Source: an uncultured Ardenticatenia bacterium (GTDB lineage Bacteria > Chloroflexota > Anaerolineae > 4572-78 > NAK82). Taken from it: 54,253 nucleotides of DNA. Under the pieces are notes generated by a model. The model was not told the origin of the DNA. It made no database searches and was given only the letters and a program-made list of their open reading frames with translations. Made by a program: the position numbers and the translations under genes. Of this stretch, positions 23,520 through 35,002 are shown piece after piece (position 1 is the stretch's first letter; each line of letters begins with the position of its first letter). The DNA is taken from assembly GCA_937127125.1 (NCBI GenBank), contig CAKZLO010000077.1, positions 1 to 54,253 of the forward strand. The letters are read 5' to 3'.

Positions 23520-26423
23520 TTATGCCCTATCCCAGTGGCTATTCTCGCCCCGCTTGTATGATTGGAGATCTGGAAATGTGACAGTAAAGGTGGCGCCGTC
23601 CCCTGCCTGCACATCGAATGTTCCCCGAAGTTGTGTCACAAGTGTGCGAACTAGTTGTGCCTCAAAGGCTGGAGAAGTAAACCACCATGTATCGGCCCAT
23701 TCGCTCACTCCGTGGTGATATAGCTGTAGAGTGAATTTCCCAGCGGACGCGTCGTGTCGCAAAGAGATAGAAATGGAGGGTCTCTCAGACGGTTGGCGGG
23801 ATATTTTCCATTCTGGCGGAAAGGCATTCCTGAGCAAGTGGGAAAACAGCTCATTGACCAGCAAGGCCAGCGTGACAGCAGTGTCCATATCCAGCATGAC
23901 ACGATCAGAATGAACGTGCAGGGTTGTGCTCTCAACAACGCCCGGATGTGCCGCACACACTTGGTGTGCTAAGGCAGGGAGTGCTTCAGCGGCATCCACA
24001 AGGTCCAGTTCCCCCGAACGGCGGAGTGCTTCGTAGATGAGCCCTATGGAGCGGATTCGTGCAGCGGTCTCACTACAGACCTGTCTCGCCGTTGGATCGG
24101 ACAGGCCAGCCGTTTGCAACTCCAGCAAGCTACAGACAAGCTGTAGGTTACTGTTGACGCGAGACTGCACCTCCCGAATGAGCGCCTCTTTTTCGCGCAG
24201 TGAAACCTCCAGCTGGCGAAGCGCTCGTTGGCGTGCCAGTGCATTTAGTACACTCTCCCCGATCAGCTTGGCCAGACGCGCGTCCTCTGAGGTCCACGCT
24301 CGCTCGTAGCGCAAAGCATAGATGCCAAGGAGTGCTGTAACACGCCCTTCTTGCAGAACTGGTGCCCACAAAGCTGACTGGATGCCTGCTGTCTGCAGGA
24401 AGGTCCTTTCGACCGTGGCCTCCGTGGGCAATCTTGTCGCCTGCGTGACCACTATTGGCTCACCCTGGTGTGCTTTTTCCTTGCACCACGGAAGCTCCTC
24501 CAGTGAGGCTATAGCACAGATCGAAGACTGTGAAATATCTGCTGGCTGCCAGGTCTGATGCCCACTGATGGTGACACCATCTTCAGCGATCAGTAACATT
24601 GTCACCTGATCTGCTTCCATGAACTGACCGAGCGCTTCCAAAGCTCTCTGAATTTCCTGCTCGAGTTGCTCAAAGGGGGTGTCCAGGAGACCTGTTGAGA
24701 CAGTCGCAAGCAACTTTTCCGCCGCCAGGCGACGCTGCAGCGACTGCTGGGAGCGCTTCAACTCGCGAATGTCTGTAAACACAGAGAGAGTGCCAACAAA
24801 TTGGGCACCGCTATGGTGATCCAGGAGCCCGTCCTTTCCCATCACCCCTTTGCGGAACAGGGAGCGGGCACTCACCATCACGGGAATGCGCTCACCGTTG
24901 CAAGCCATCAAGACAGTCTCATAGCGGCTGATCTCAGTGCGTGGCCAGCGATGACGCTCTGCCGAGATGATGGCTGTCTCTTCAGGTGCGAGAATGTCTG
25001 TCCAGTGTCGTCCGACCAGGTCGTCAACCCTACACCCCAGCATGCGCGCCAGACGCGGATTGGCGAAGGTGATAATGCCTGTTTCATCTTCCACTGCAAT
25101 TCCCTCATCCATACTCTGGACGATTTCCTGGTTGAATAGGCGCAAATGGTTAGCCTCGCGGTAGAGGTGGGCATTCTGGATGGCGATGGACGCCGCGGTG
25201 GCCAGAAGTTCTACGTGCTTCAGGTCGGCTTCTGTGAAACGATGTGGGGTCTTATCCATAACCTCCAGCACACCGATCACTCGATCTTCCACGCGCAATG
25301 GGACGCTAATCATAGAGGCGATGCGCAAACCGGTCTGTTCATCCACCGCCCTAAAGTGACGCGGATCGCGGCGCACATCGGGCACGATCAAGCTGCGACC
25401 GTTGCTGGCAACCCACCCGGCAATGCCCTGCCCTGGCGCCAGCCGCCATCCCAGCACTACCGTCTTGCCTGGTTCAGTGGCGTAATGACAGACCAGCTCG
25501 CCCGTCTGTGCATCGATCAACCACACTGAACTGGCGACGACGTCCATCTGTTGACGCAATGTCTCCAGAATGTGCGTCAACACCTGTTCGAGCTCCAGGC
25601 TGGAGACAAAAGCCTGGTGTGCCTGGTTAAGGTGCTCCAGCCAAGCATTGCGTTCCCGTAACTCGTTCTCGATGTGCCAACGGCGGGTTACGTCACGTCC
25701 TGCTGCCTGGATTTCGGCCAGAGTTCCCTGTTCGTCATACACAGCCGTGTACTGCCACCAAATGCGTGGCGGATGTGGCTTGCCCGTCTCCACACGAGCA
25801 TCCCCAATGGAGAAAGGTTTCTTACGGCTGAGCGACCCGAGTTGTTCGCGTACCGCGGCTCGGTCCTCCGAGAAGATGAGCGACATAAAATTTGTGCCCA
25901 GCAGGCTCTCGGGTGCTCGGTCGAGCAGGCGGCTACAGGCTGCATTGGCGAACGTGATGGTACCGTCTGACTGAAAACGTAGCACCAGATCCGATGAGGT
26001 GTCCACGATGGCACGGTAGCGCTTCTCCCGAGCGGTCGATCTTCTCTCCAGGTTGTGGCGGAAAAAAGCCAGCTCGATGGCAGTGCGCAGCTCTTCGGCG
26101 GAAAACGGTTTGACCAGGTAACCATGGGGCTCGGCAGCCAGCGCGTGCCGCACTGTCTCCTCATCCGCATAAGCTGTCAGAAAGATCAGCGGGATGTCGA
26201 AGCGCTCGCGAATCTGGCGGGCCAGGTACACACCGCTCATAGGGCCTTCCAGCTGAATGTCTATCAGTACCATGTCGGGGTGAATGCTTTCCACCATGCG
26301 CATGGCTTCCTCCGTGGAGGTGGCCGGCGTGGGCGCTACATAACCGAAGCTCATCAACATCACGCGCACATTTTCTGCGACGATGAGCTCGTCTTCGACG
26401 ATAAAGATACATTTACCTGGCAC
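23520..26423 (-). CDS. Multidomain REC-PAS-GAF-PAS-GAF sensor with a degenerate histidine-kinase core
   Basis: A 967-residue cytoplasmic signalling protein. Order: receiver domain (5-118) with intact acidic residues D11/E12, phosphoacceptor D55, T83 and K105; PAS (about 132-250); GAF (about 270-420); PAS (about 430-560); GAF (about 575-740); and a HisKA_2/HWE-type core (742-967). The core keeps the overall pattern (LREKEALIREVQSRVNSNLQ, LLVNELFSHLLRNAFP) but lacks the phosphoacceptor pair: EVQSRV replaces EIHHRV. The second Asn of the N-box is His, and the Gly-rich ATP-lid motifs are eroded. It is therefore likely a pseudokinase that relays or reads signals by its receiver. The start is GTG, with AAAGGG about 11 bases upstream. 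Confidence 0.88.
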   Translation of the reverse strand: MPGKCIFIVEDELIVAENVRVMLMSFGYVAPTPATSTEEAMRMVESIHPDMVLIDIQLEGPMSGVYLARQIRERFDIPLIFLTAYADEETVRHALAAEPHGYLVKPFSAEELRTAIELAFFRHNLERRSTAREKRYRAIVDTSSDLVLRFQSDGTITFANAACSRLLDRAPESLLGTNFMSLIFSEDRAAVREQLGSLSRKKPFSIGDARVETGKPHPPRIWWQYTAVYDEQGTLAEIQAAGRDVTRRWHIENELRERNAWLEHLNQAHQAFVSSLELEQVLTHILETLRQQMDVVASSVWLIDAQTGELVCHYATEPGKTVVLGWRLAPGQGIAGWVASNGRSLIVPDVRRDPRHFRAVDEQTGLRIASMISVPLRVEDRVIGVLEVMDKTPHRFTEADLKHVELLATAASIAIQNAHLYREANHLRLFNQEIVQSMDEGIAVEDETGIITFANPRLARMLGCRVDDLVGRHWTDILAPEETAIISAERHRWPRTEISRYETVLMACNGERIPVMVSARSLFRKGVMGKDGLLDHHSGAQFVGTLSVFTDIRELKRSQQSLQRRLAAEKLLATVSTGLLDTPFEQLEQEIQRALEALGQFMEADQVTMLLIAEDGVTISGHQTWQPADISQSSICAIASLEELPWCKEKAHQGEPIVVTQATRLPTEATVERTFLQTAGIQSALWAPVLQEGRVTALLGIYALRYERAWTSEDARLAKLIGESVLNALARQRALRQLEVSLREKEALIREVQSRVNSNLQLVCSLLELQTAGLSDPTARQVCSETAARIRSIGLIYEALRRSGELDLVDAAEALPALAHQVCAAHPGVVESTTLHVHSDRVMLDMDTAVTLALLVNELFSHLLRNAFPPEWKISRQPSERPSISISLRHDASAGKFTLQLYHHGVSEWADTWWFTSPAFEAQLVRTLVTQLRGTFDVQAGDGATFTVTFPDLQSYKRGENSHWDRA

Positions 26424-26552
26424 TAGTGGCTGTACCCTTTCTGTTTGCCCGCCTCTCTTATACTTTTGCGTTGGGACGACAATCGCGTTGGGGGTATATT
26501 CCCATTTTTGCTCAAATTGCTGCTGGGGTCAAGTATGTAGGCATATTATTTT

Positions 26553-26581
26553 TTGACATAGGTTTGATTGCGAGTTAAACT
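26553..26581 (+). promoter_or_regulatory. Promoter of the EF-G-like gene
   Basis: TTGACA (26553-26558), a 17-bp spacer and TAAACT (26576-26581), about 100 bp before the start codon. The rest of the 261-bp divergent intergenic region holds no gene that I can see. Confidence 0.6.
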
Positions 26582-26684
26582 TACCGATTGCTCTTTAAGG
26601 TCTTAACGCACTTCCCGGGGGCAACTGGTACAACTGTAAAATATAGAGGCGTTTCCGCGCTTTTATCTTTTTGAGGAGGAATCA

Positions 26685-28760
26685 ATGGCAGTAGCTTATA
26701 CGACCGAACGATTGCGCAACGTGATTCTGCTGGGGCATGGCAGTTCGGGGAAGACCTCACTGTCGGAGGCAGTTCTCTTCAGCGCTGGCGCGATTAATCG
26801 GATGGGCAAGGTAGAAGAGGGAACTACTGTCTCTGACTCGGATGAGGAAGAGATCAGGAGACGCATCTCGCTGAATCTGACCCTGCTTCCTTGCGAATGG
26901 GAAAAGCACAAAATCAACCTGCTGGATACACCGGGTTATTTGGACTTCGTGGGAGAGGTGATCTGTGGGCTTCGCGTCGCAGACGCAGGCATTGTGGTGG
27001 TAGATGCAGTGGCTGGTGTCGAAGTGGGTACCGAGCTGGTGTGGCAACATGCTAATGAACGTGGGTTGCCCCGGCTGGTATTCGTAAACAAGATGGACCG
27101 CGAAAATGCCAGCTGGCAGCGCACGTTGGAAAGCCTTCGCACCAAGCTGGGTGGGACTTTTGTGCCTCTGCAGCTCCCTATTGGCGAGCAGGCCGGCTTC
27201 GAAGGTGTGGTTGACCTGGTTGAGCGCACTGCCTGGATCGGCGACAAGCCTCCGACGGAGGTGCCGCCAGCGCTTGCCAGTGCGGTTGAGGAGGCGCGCA
27301 CCGTACTCATCGAGGCCGCTGCTGAGAGTGATGATGCTTTGATCGAGAAGTATCTAGACACCGGGGAGCTGAGCGATGCTGAGATTGCGCAAGGGCTGCG
27401 TGCAGGCATCGCTCAGGGCAGGATAGTCCCTGTATTGTGTGGAGCTGCTCTGCGCAACATCGGCACCAAGGCGTTGTTGCACGTCTTGGTGCGCGATATG
27501 CCCCAGCCCGCTGCCCAAGTGAAGGCGATTAATGTAGCCACTGGTGAGGAGGAGACCCTTGCGTGCGATCCCAATGGCCCACTGGCAGCTTTCGTCTTCA
27601 AGACTACTGCTGACCCATATGTGGGTAAACTGACTATGCTGCGTGTTTACTCGGGTACTTTGAAATCCAACTCGCACGCGGTCAACAGTCGCACGGGCAC
27701 TCAGGAGCGCATCGGCCAGATTATAACGATGCGCGGGAAGGAACAGGTGCCGTTGGAGGAGCTGCCGGCGGGCGACATCGGCGTGGTCGCTAAATTGGGT
27801 GACACGGTCACCGGCGATGCGCTTTGTGATCCTGCGTATCAGGTGCGTTTCCCGCCCTTCCAGTTTCCTGAGCCGGTCTTTGCGGTGGCTCTTGCGCCCA
27901 AAACCAAGGCGGATTCAGCCAAAATGGTGCCCAGCCTCACCCGGCTGGTGGAAGAGGATCCGACACTGCGTTGGCGTAACGAGCCCGGCACACGTCAATT
28001 GCTTCTGGAGGGAATGGGCGATGCCCACGTGGAGGCTGGCATTCGCAAGCTGGAACAGAAATTTGGCTTGAGTGTCTTGACCTCCTTGCCTAAGGTGCCT
28101 TATCGTGAGACTGTCACGAAGGTGGGCAGCGCAGCCTACCGCCACAAGAAGCAAACCGGTGGTGCTGGTCAATTCGCCGAAGTGCATATGCGATTGGAGC
28201 CGGGCGCGCGCGATTCAGGATTTGAGTTCGGCTGGGAAGTGTTCGGCGGAGCTATTTCCTCGTCCTTCCAGCCTTCAATTCAGAAGGGCATCAAATCGGT
28301 CTTGGAAACAGGTCCGCTGGCTGGTTATCCGGTAGTGGATGTAAAAGCGATCGTGTACGACGGCAAGGAACATCCAGTGGACTCTAAGGACATCGCGTTT
28401 CAGATCGCTGGCCGTGAGGCATTCAAGGAAGCTTTCAAGCAATCCGGCCCGGTGTTGTTAGAGCCCATTATGGAGGTTACCATCATAGTTCCCGAGGAAT
28501 TCATGGGTGACGTAATGGGCGATCTGACGACACGGCGCGGTCGTGTGCAGGGCACGGATCAGGAGCGGGGCAACGCCATCGTGCGTGCCGAGGTGCCTCT
28601 GGCGGAGATCCAGCGTTACGCCACCGATCTGCGTTCCATGACACAGGGGCGTGGCATCTTCACAATGAGATTCGCCCGCTATGAACAGGTGCCCGCGCAC
28701 TTGCAGGCCGAGGTCATTGCCCAAGCTGAGAAGGAACGCAAGGAAAAAGAAGAGGAATAA
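26685..28760 (+). CDS. Elongation factor G-like translational GTPase
   Basis: A 691-residue GTPase with the EF-G domain order: G domain (about 10-275), domain II (about 295-385), III, IV and V. The G-motifs are GHGSSGKTSL (G1), LLDTPGYLDF (G3) and FVNKMDR (G4). The G1 loop differs from the AHIDAGKTT of the housekeeping factor, placing it with EF-G2/FusA-like paralogues. Domain IV has YRHKKQTGGAGQFAEV, typical of this paralogue group, and domain V has MGDVMGDLTTRRGRVQG. GAGGAGG lies before the ATG. It stands alone with its own promoter and terminator and is not next to rpsL, rpsG or tuf, so it is unlikely to be the main fusA. Confidence 0.92.
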   Translation: MAVAYTTERLRNVILLGHGSSGKTSLSEAVLFSAGAINRMGKVEEGTTVSDSDEEEIRRRISLNLTLLPCEWEKHKINLLDTPGYLDFVGEVICGLRVADAGIVVVDAVAGVEVGTELVWQHANERGLPRLVFVNKMDRENASWQRTLESLRTKLGGTFVPLQLPIGEQAGFEGVVDLVERTAWIGDKPPTEVPPALASAVEEARTVLIEAAAESDDALIEKYLDTGELSDAEIAQGLRAGIAQGRIVPVLCGAALRNIGTKALLHVLVRDMPQPAAQVKAINVATGEEETLACDPNGPLAAFVFKTTADPYVGKLTMLRVYSGTLKSNSHAVNSRTGTQERIGQIITMRGKEQVPLEELPAGDIGVVAKLGDTVTGDALCDPAYQVRFPPFQFPEPVFAVALAPKTKADSAKMVPSLTRLVEEDPTLRWRNEPGTRQLLLEGMGDAHVEAGIRKLEQKFGLSVLTSLPKVPYRETVTKVGSAAYRHKKQTGGAGQFAEVHMRLEPGARDSGFEFGWEVFGGAISSSFQPSIQKGIKSVLETGPLAGYPVVDVKAIVYDGKEHPVDSKDIAFQIAGREAFKEAFKQSGPVLLEPIMEVTIIVPEEFMGDVMGDLTTRRGRVQGTDQERGNAIVRAEVPLAEIQRYATDLRSMTQGRGIFTMRFARYEQVPAHLQAEVIAQAEKERKEKEEE

Positions 28761-28792
28761 GCTATCTCATAGATCTGACGCTCACAACAAGA

Positions 28793-28820
28793 GGGGCAAC
28801 CGGAAAAGGTTGCCCCTTTT
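28793..28820 (+). terminator. Intrinsic terminator of the EF-G-like gene
   Basis: GGGGCAACC and GGTTGCCCC form a perfect 9-bp stem around a GGAAAA loop, followed by TTTTGTTT. It is a classic Rho-independent terminator 32 bp after the stop codon. Confidence 0.92.
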
Positions 28821-28844
28821 GTTTGGCAGATAGGGAAACGTGTC

Positions 28845-30011
28845 TTACTCAGATTGAACCGTGATCATTACACTGGTCCCTTCGCCTTCCTCTGCCTTGT
28901 TAATCATCACGCTAGCTTGGTCTTTACCTTTGGTGAAATTCAGTATCACCATATCTTCCATTGTGGTCTTGCCGTTTTCGCTCAGCTTCCAGCCTTGCTT
29001 GGGCATTTCGGTCTCATAGAACTGGGCCACCTCGCTCACACTGAGGGCAGTCTTGTAGGAGACCATGCCGGGCATCGAGAACTCGATCTTGGCGTCCGCG
29101 GTCATGGGGATGTCCTCACGTGCACCTTTCTGAGCGAGCGCCTCAGCAGGTGGCTCGATCACGATGGGCTGATTGACATCGAAGACTTTGTACTCTATCT
29201 TAAGGGAACCCTTGTCGAACATCGGGTTCTCACCCTCCTCATTGGTTATATCTGCGGAGAATGAGAAGTTTACGATGTAATCCCCTTCAACTGCGATGCA
29301 CATTTCCCCGCTGGCGCTGTTCACCCCATCCATACCCTCAGTTCCTTGAGGGATATCCTTTTCGGTAAAGCTGTAATTGTAGCATTTTATTCCACCGCGG
29401 TCCTGGGTCGATGCACCACCTTTTTCCTTCAACCGAGCATCCAGACCCGGCAGTATGCCGGTAGGGGTCATCCCCATAAACTCATCGAGACTGATTGTGC
29501 CGGCAGCCATCTGCATCCATGAATCGCTTTCGCTTTGGTACATCCACGCTGTGTCGCCTACCTGAATATACGAAAACTTAGAAATCTCATCAGACTCCGT
29601 GTCCATCATGCCAGAGCTTTCCATATGCATTTCGTAGGCGGGCGGCTGACGCACGTAAGCAGACTTTATGTTGAAGAAACCTTCCACTTGCTTGTCGACT
29701 TTTGTGCCGTTTTCTTCTTCAAAAGCTCTCACGCCGCTCCAGGAGACTAAGACCTCACTCCGGAAGCTATCCAGCTTGTCCAGGCCACTGGAGAGGGCCG
29801 CTTCCGTTGGCTCTGGTTCTCCTAGTTCGTCCGCCTCTTCTCCCAATTCGCCTGCCTCCTCGGTGGGCTGGGGCGTGACTTGCAATTGTGCTTCGCCCGC
29901 AGGCAGCAAGCGAGCTGCCGACTGCGCCGGCTCCGGCGTGCGTGCGACCCAAGTCAGCGCGAGCATCGCGAGCACGGCAATTCCGATTATCACAAAACGC
30001 CCTGTTTTCAT
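28845..30011 (-). CDS. Membrane-anchored secreted protein, unknown function
   Basis: A 388-residue protein. The N-terminal hydrophobic segment (7-23) has no lipobox Cys, so it is a signal anchor or cleaved signal. A Glu/Pro-rich low-complexity linker follows (about 40-75). The middle (about 78-290, beginning LDKLDSFRSEVLVSW) resembles the LolA/LppX-like half-barrel proteins that bind lipids or hydrophobic molecules. The C-terminal part (about 300-388) has SVSEVAQFYETEMPKQGWKL, a motif of a small domain common in secreted bacterial proteins. Only two Cys residues, in the middle domain, could pair outside the cell. The gene has its own promoter. A lipid- or hydrophobe-carrying role is a guess. 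Confidence 0.65.
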   Translation of the reverse strand: MKTGRFVIIGIAVLAMLALTWVARTPEPAQSAARLLPAGEAQLQVTPQPTEEAGELGEEADELGEPEPTEAALSSGLDKLDSFRSEVLVSWSGVRAFEEENGTKVDKQVEGFFNIKSAYVRQPPAYEMHMESSGMMDTESDEISKFSYIQVGDTAWMYQSESDSWMQMAAGTISLDEFMGMTPTGILPGLDARLKEKGGASTQDRGGIKCYNYSFTEKDIPQGTEGMDGVNSASGEMCIAVEGDYIVNFSFSADITNEEGENPMFDKGSLKIEYKVFDVNQPIVIEPPAEALAQKGAREDIPMTADAKIEFSMPGMVSYKTALSVSEVAQFYETEMPKQGWKLSENGKTTMEDMVILNFTKGKDQASVMINKAEEGEGTSVMITVQSE

Positions 30012-30120
30012 TTTTTATTTCTTATCCTTTCTTGTCTGTCAGGAAACCAGTTGATTCGCCCCAGCTTACGGGCCCAACAGGCTGCCTCCTTGCAGCCACT
30101 AACACAACACCTAAAGAAAC

Positions 30121-30150
30121 ATTGTACACTAATTGGATGGTGTCGTTCAA
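30121..30150 (-). promoter_or_regulatory. Possible promoter of the secreted-protein gene
   Basis: On the minus strand TTGAAC (30150-30145), an 18-bp spacer and TACAAT (30126-30121), about 110 bp before the start codon at 30011. Confidence 0.45.
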
Positions 30151-30184
30151 ATATCTTACCACGCTGTGCTAGCCATCCGCCTGT

Positions 30185-30937
30185 TCACAAAATGGAAGGA
30201 GGACAGCGCAACTTGTCAATCATCGCGCACGCAGCCGCTACATGTCGGTATCCGTTGCGAAGGCTGAAGTTGAGATGACCTGCCAGCAGTGCGTCAAACG
30301 AATAGTTCGCCAGCCGTCGCAGTGAAGCCAGCGTATCGGGCACGCTGCAGTCGTAGGTGTCCTGCAGAATAATCTTGCCGCCAAAAAAGATGGCGTCTCC
30401 GCTTACCAGATAACGTCGTTCCTGATGTTCCTGATCGCTCACAAGATAACACTGGTGGTCATGGCTGTGACCGGGAGTGGCAATAGCCTCCACGGTGTAA
30501 CGACCGATTTGCACCACCTCGCCATCGTTGAGTACCCTGTCAACCGGACAAGCCCGGTATGAGTAAGTTGGCGGGTACATCCCGGCTGCTTTGGCTTGTG
30601 GCAGACAAACTGCCATCTCATCACCCGAACTGAGAATACGTGCTGTAGCTGCCGAGGCGTAGAGCGTGAGATCAGGAAGGCGCTCCCGCAGATGGGCAGC
30701 GCCCCCGGCATGGTCGGAGTGCGCGTGGGTCAGGAAGAGGTGAGTGATGCGATGGGGCTCAAGGCCATCTTGACGACATACCTCTAGGATGCGCTCGATG
30801 CCGAGTCCGGTCCCAATGTCGAAGACAGCGTAGGCGGACCCGGCGTCGAAGAGATAAACATTGCAGTCGTAGGGATCGCTCAAATCGAAGCCAAACGCTC
30901 CGCTGCCGATGCAATAGAGGTGGGGTTCAATGCGCAT
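30185..30937 (-). CDS. Metallo-beta-lactamase fold hydrolase
   Basis: A 250-residue MBL-fold protein. The dinuclear metal motif is intact: LTHAHSDHAGG, then ATPGHSHDHQCYLV, SGDAIFFGG and LAGHLNFSL. This is the glyoxalase II-like subgroup of general hydrolases. The substrate is unknown. Its ATG is 28 bp after the stop of the glycosidase-like gene, with a GGAG site upstream, so the two form an operon. Confidence 0.88.
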   Translation of the reverse strand: MRIEPHLYCIGSGAFGFDLSDPYDCNVYLFDAGSAYAVFDIGTGLGIERILEVCRQDGLEPHRITHLFLTHAHSDHAGGAAHLRERLPDLTLYASAATARILSSGDEMAVCLPQAKAAGMYPPTYSYRACPVDRVLNDGEVVQIGRYTVEAIATPGHSHDHQCYLVSDQEHQERRYLVSGDAIFFGGKIILQDTYDCSVPDTLASLRRLANYSFDALLAGHLNFSLRNGYRHVAAACAMIDKLRCPPSIL

Positions 30938-30965
30938 TTGTCTTCATCTCCACAAGGCAGGAATC

Positions 30966-32672
30966 TCATCCATCCCGCAGCATAGCCAGCTTCTGAAAGA
31001 GGCGGTTTTGCAACCATACCCAGCGACGATAAGCTTCTCCCGACTGAGCAGTGCCGATTTCCCGCGCTTCACCAATGGCTTGCTGCAACGCTGATTGCTC
31101 GGAGGGCACGCGCAACAGAGTCAGGTAGTGTTCAGCCTCAGTGACTCCACCCAACAGCGGTGCCAGATCCTCAGCGATGAAGCGTTCCCACGTCAGACCC
31201 GCAGAATAGCCAAAACGGGCGAAGGCCAGATAGTTGATTTCGTTTGCCACGCTGAAGGCGCTCACTTCGCCGAAGATGGTAACGCCTTGCATCCCTGTCT
31301 GCACCATCAGCTGCATCATCTCGGCGAAGCGATCCGCGACCAGCTCGTAACGCTCGTGATTCCATTGCGAGCCCATATGGGTGCGTAATATGTTGCGCGG
31401 GCGTGGGAGACGGGCTACATGCTCCCGCGTCAGATGGGCCTTCACTTTAGGCCAATAGGAACGGTTAATGCAGAACTGGTAGATGGCATCCTCGGGCAGT
31501 GCAGCCAGCGGAGCCAGCCGGTCAAGGTCCAAGATGTTGTCCCAATATGCTTCGCACACCAGCCAGAGGTCGTCGCGGGCGTGCCGTGCTGCCGCGAACA
31601 GACGCGGATAGAGCAAGGCCATGTCGCGGTGCGACCAGGTGGCATCTGCGCTGCGCCGCGCTTGACAATCGGGACAGGTGCACACACCATAATCTCCTGT
31701 CTCAAAGTTGATCCCCCCGATCTCGAAGGTCTGCGCCAACCATTGGATTGCCTCCTCGTGATAGCGCGCGTTTTCGGGCTTGGACGGGCAGGCGGCATCC
31801 GTGTAGTGCGTCTCAGGGAACCACAGTTCAGGGAGGTCGGGCAGGTGGAAAGCTGGTGGCCTGTCGAACGCAGCGCGCAGCTCAGGATGTCGGCGCAGCC
31901 AGTGGGTGAGGTTGTAAGGATGGTCTCCTTCCCAGTAGATGCCGCCATATGCATTGATGCCCACACCGGGAAGTATGCGCACGCCACGCTCTGTCGCGTA
32001 GCGGCAGAGCTCTTGAGCGGCCTCGATGCCACCATGGTTGTCGCGCAAGAAACCATAGATGGTGACACCGTTGATGCGGTGCAAGCTCATGAAATCCACC
32101 AGACGGCAATAGTCCTGTAAGAACCCCTCACGCGGCTTGGAATAGTAGTTGAGCGCGCCGATCTCTTGAATACCCACCTGTTCCAAATACCAGTTGGTGC
32201 TGTGATCCCACGTCCAGAACAGCCGGTAGGGCAGCGCTGGCACCTGTACTATGTCAAGCGTGGGAACCTGAAGCGATCCCTCGTGCTCCTGAAGATGGCG
32301 CATACCCAGCTCGTTAACGGCATAGATCAAACCCGGACGCCCACCCCCTGCGACGAGGAGTGTTGGCCATCCGCGCCACGTGCAGCTGTGCAGGGCAAAA
32401 GCATCTTCGGTCAGCGACTGCCATGGAATGCCGAGAGTGAGTTCGTGCGGCAGGGCAGTTCCCGGTTCACCAAGGACGATCAACCAATCAACTTGTTCGA
32501 CTGGCAAATCTGTCAGTGCGGAGGGTGGCACCAACTCCAGGGTGTGCCCGGCAAGGTAATGGCGCAACTGACGCACGGCATGTATCTGACGATCTGCGTC
32601 TGCTGCGACTACGATGTGCGCACGAGAGGAGAGAGAATAAAGGGAAGGAGCGGGAGAAGTCGATTTTGACAT
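30966..32672 (-). CDS. Glycoside hydrolase-like protein (GH20/GH67-like N-terminal domain plus barrel)
   Basis: A 568-residue protein without a signal peptide. Residues about 20-150 resemble the small alpha/beta domain that precedes the barrel in GH20 and alpha-glucuronidase-type enzymes (ADADRQIHAVRQLRHYLAGHTLELVP, ending VPTLDIVQVPALPYR). A TIM-barrel-like part follows, with VTIYGFLRDNHGG, GVRILPGVGINAYGG, GGINFETGDYGVCTCPDCQARR and LRTHMGSQWNHERYE. The CTCPDCQ motif is typical of uncharacterised glycosidase-like families that use this fold. Acidic residues suited for catalysis exist (FETGDYG, TIFGEVSA), but the exact family and substrate are unsure. It may act on imported oligosaccharides. 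Confidence 0.65.
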   Translation of the reverse strand: MSKSTSPAPSLYSLSSRAHIVVAADADRQIHAVRQLRHYLAGHTLELVPPSALTDLPVEQVDWLIVLGEPGTALPHELTLGIPWQSLTEDAFALHSCTWRGWPTLLVAGGGRPGLIYAVNELGMRHLQEHEGSLQVPTLDIVQVPALPYRLFWTWDHSTNWYLEQVGIQEIGALNYYSKPREGFLQDYCRLVDFMSLHRINGVTIYGFLRDNHGGIEAAQELCRYATERGVRILPGVGINAYGGIYWEGDHPYNLTHWLRRHPELRAAFDRPPAFHLPDLPELWFPETHYTDAACPSKPENARYHEEAIQWLAQTFEIGGINFETGDYGVCTCPDCQARRSADATWSHRDMALLYPRLFAAARHARDDLWLVCEAYWDNILDLDRLAPLAALPEDAIYQFCINRSYWPKVKAHLTREHVARLPRPRNILRTHMGSQWNHERYELVADRFAEMMQLMVQTGMQGVTIFGEVSAFSVANEINYLAFARFGYSAGLTWERFIAEDLAPLLGGVTEAEHYLTLLRVPSEQSALQQAIGEAREIGTAQSGEAYRRWVWLQNRLFQKLAMLRDG

Positions 32673-32715
32673 AACGCGTTACTGCTCTCACCTATATGGC
32701 ATTTATGGCAACATC

Positions 32716-32744
32716 ATAGTAGCAGCGTTCGCAGTGAGGGGCAA
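32716..32744 (-). promoter_or_regulatory. Promoter of the glycosidase-like/MBL operon
   Basis: On the minus strand TTGCCC (32744-32739), a 17-bp spacer and TACTAT (32721-32716), about 45 bp before the start codon at 32672. Confidence 0.5.
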
Positions 32745-32774
32745 GTATTACTCAGCGCGTTCCCCGGAGTCTCT

Positions 32775-32803
32775 TTGCTCACCCCTCTGAAGCGGGGTAT
32801 AAT
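32775..32803 (+). promoter_or_regulatory. Promoter of the D-rhamnose/glycosyltransferase operon
   Basis: TTGCTC (32775-32780), a 17-bp spacer and perfect TATAAT (32798-32803). It leaves a leader of about 180 bases before rmd, in which I see no convincing small gene. Confidence 0.55.
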
Positions 32804-32990
32804 GGCATTCCTGCTGCATCGACCTAGCTGTAGAGGTATTGCGTTTTTCAGGTGGATGAATCTTGATTGTGAAGGCAGAGGGCATATCTTGCCAGTGCCT
32901 GGTGGCGTGTCCTCCATGTGCATAGTATTTGTTGCCTCATTGCCACGCATCAGCGCAGCCGCACGACAGGGTTGACAAGGAGCTATGGCG

Positions 32991-34989
<1,999 letters not shown>

Positions 34990-35002
34990 GGGTGGGCCAC
35001 GG

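Noticed and set aside
32775-32975. 66-residue open frame in the leader of rmd
   Set aside because: It overlaps the promoter itself and has no ribosome binding site.
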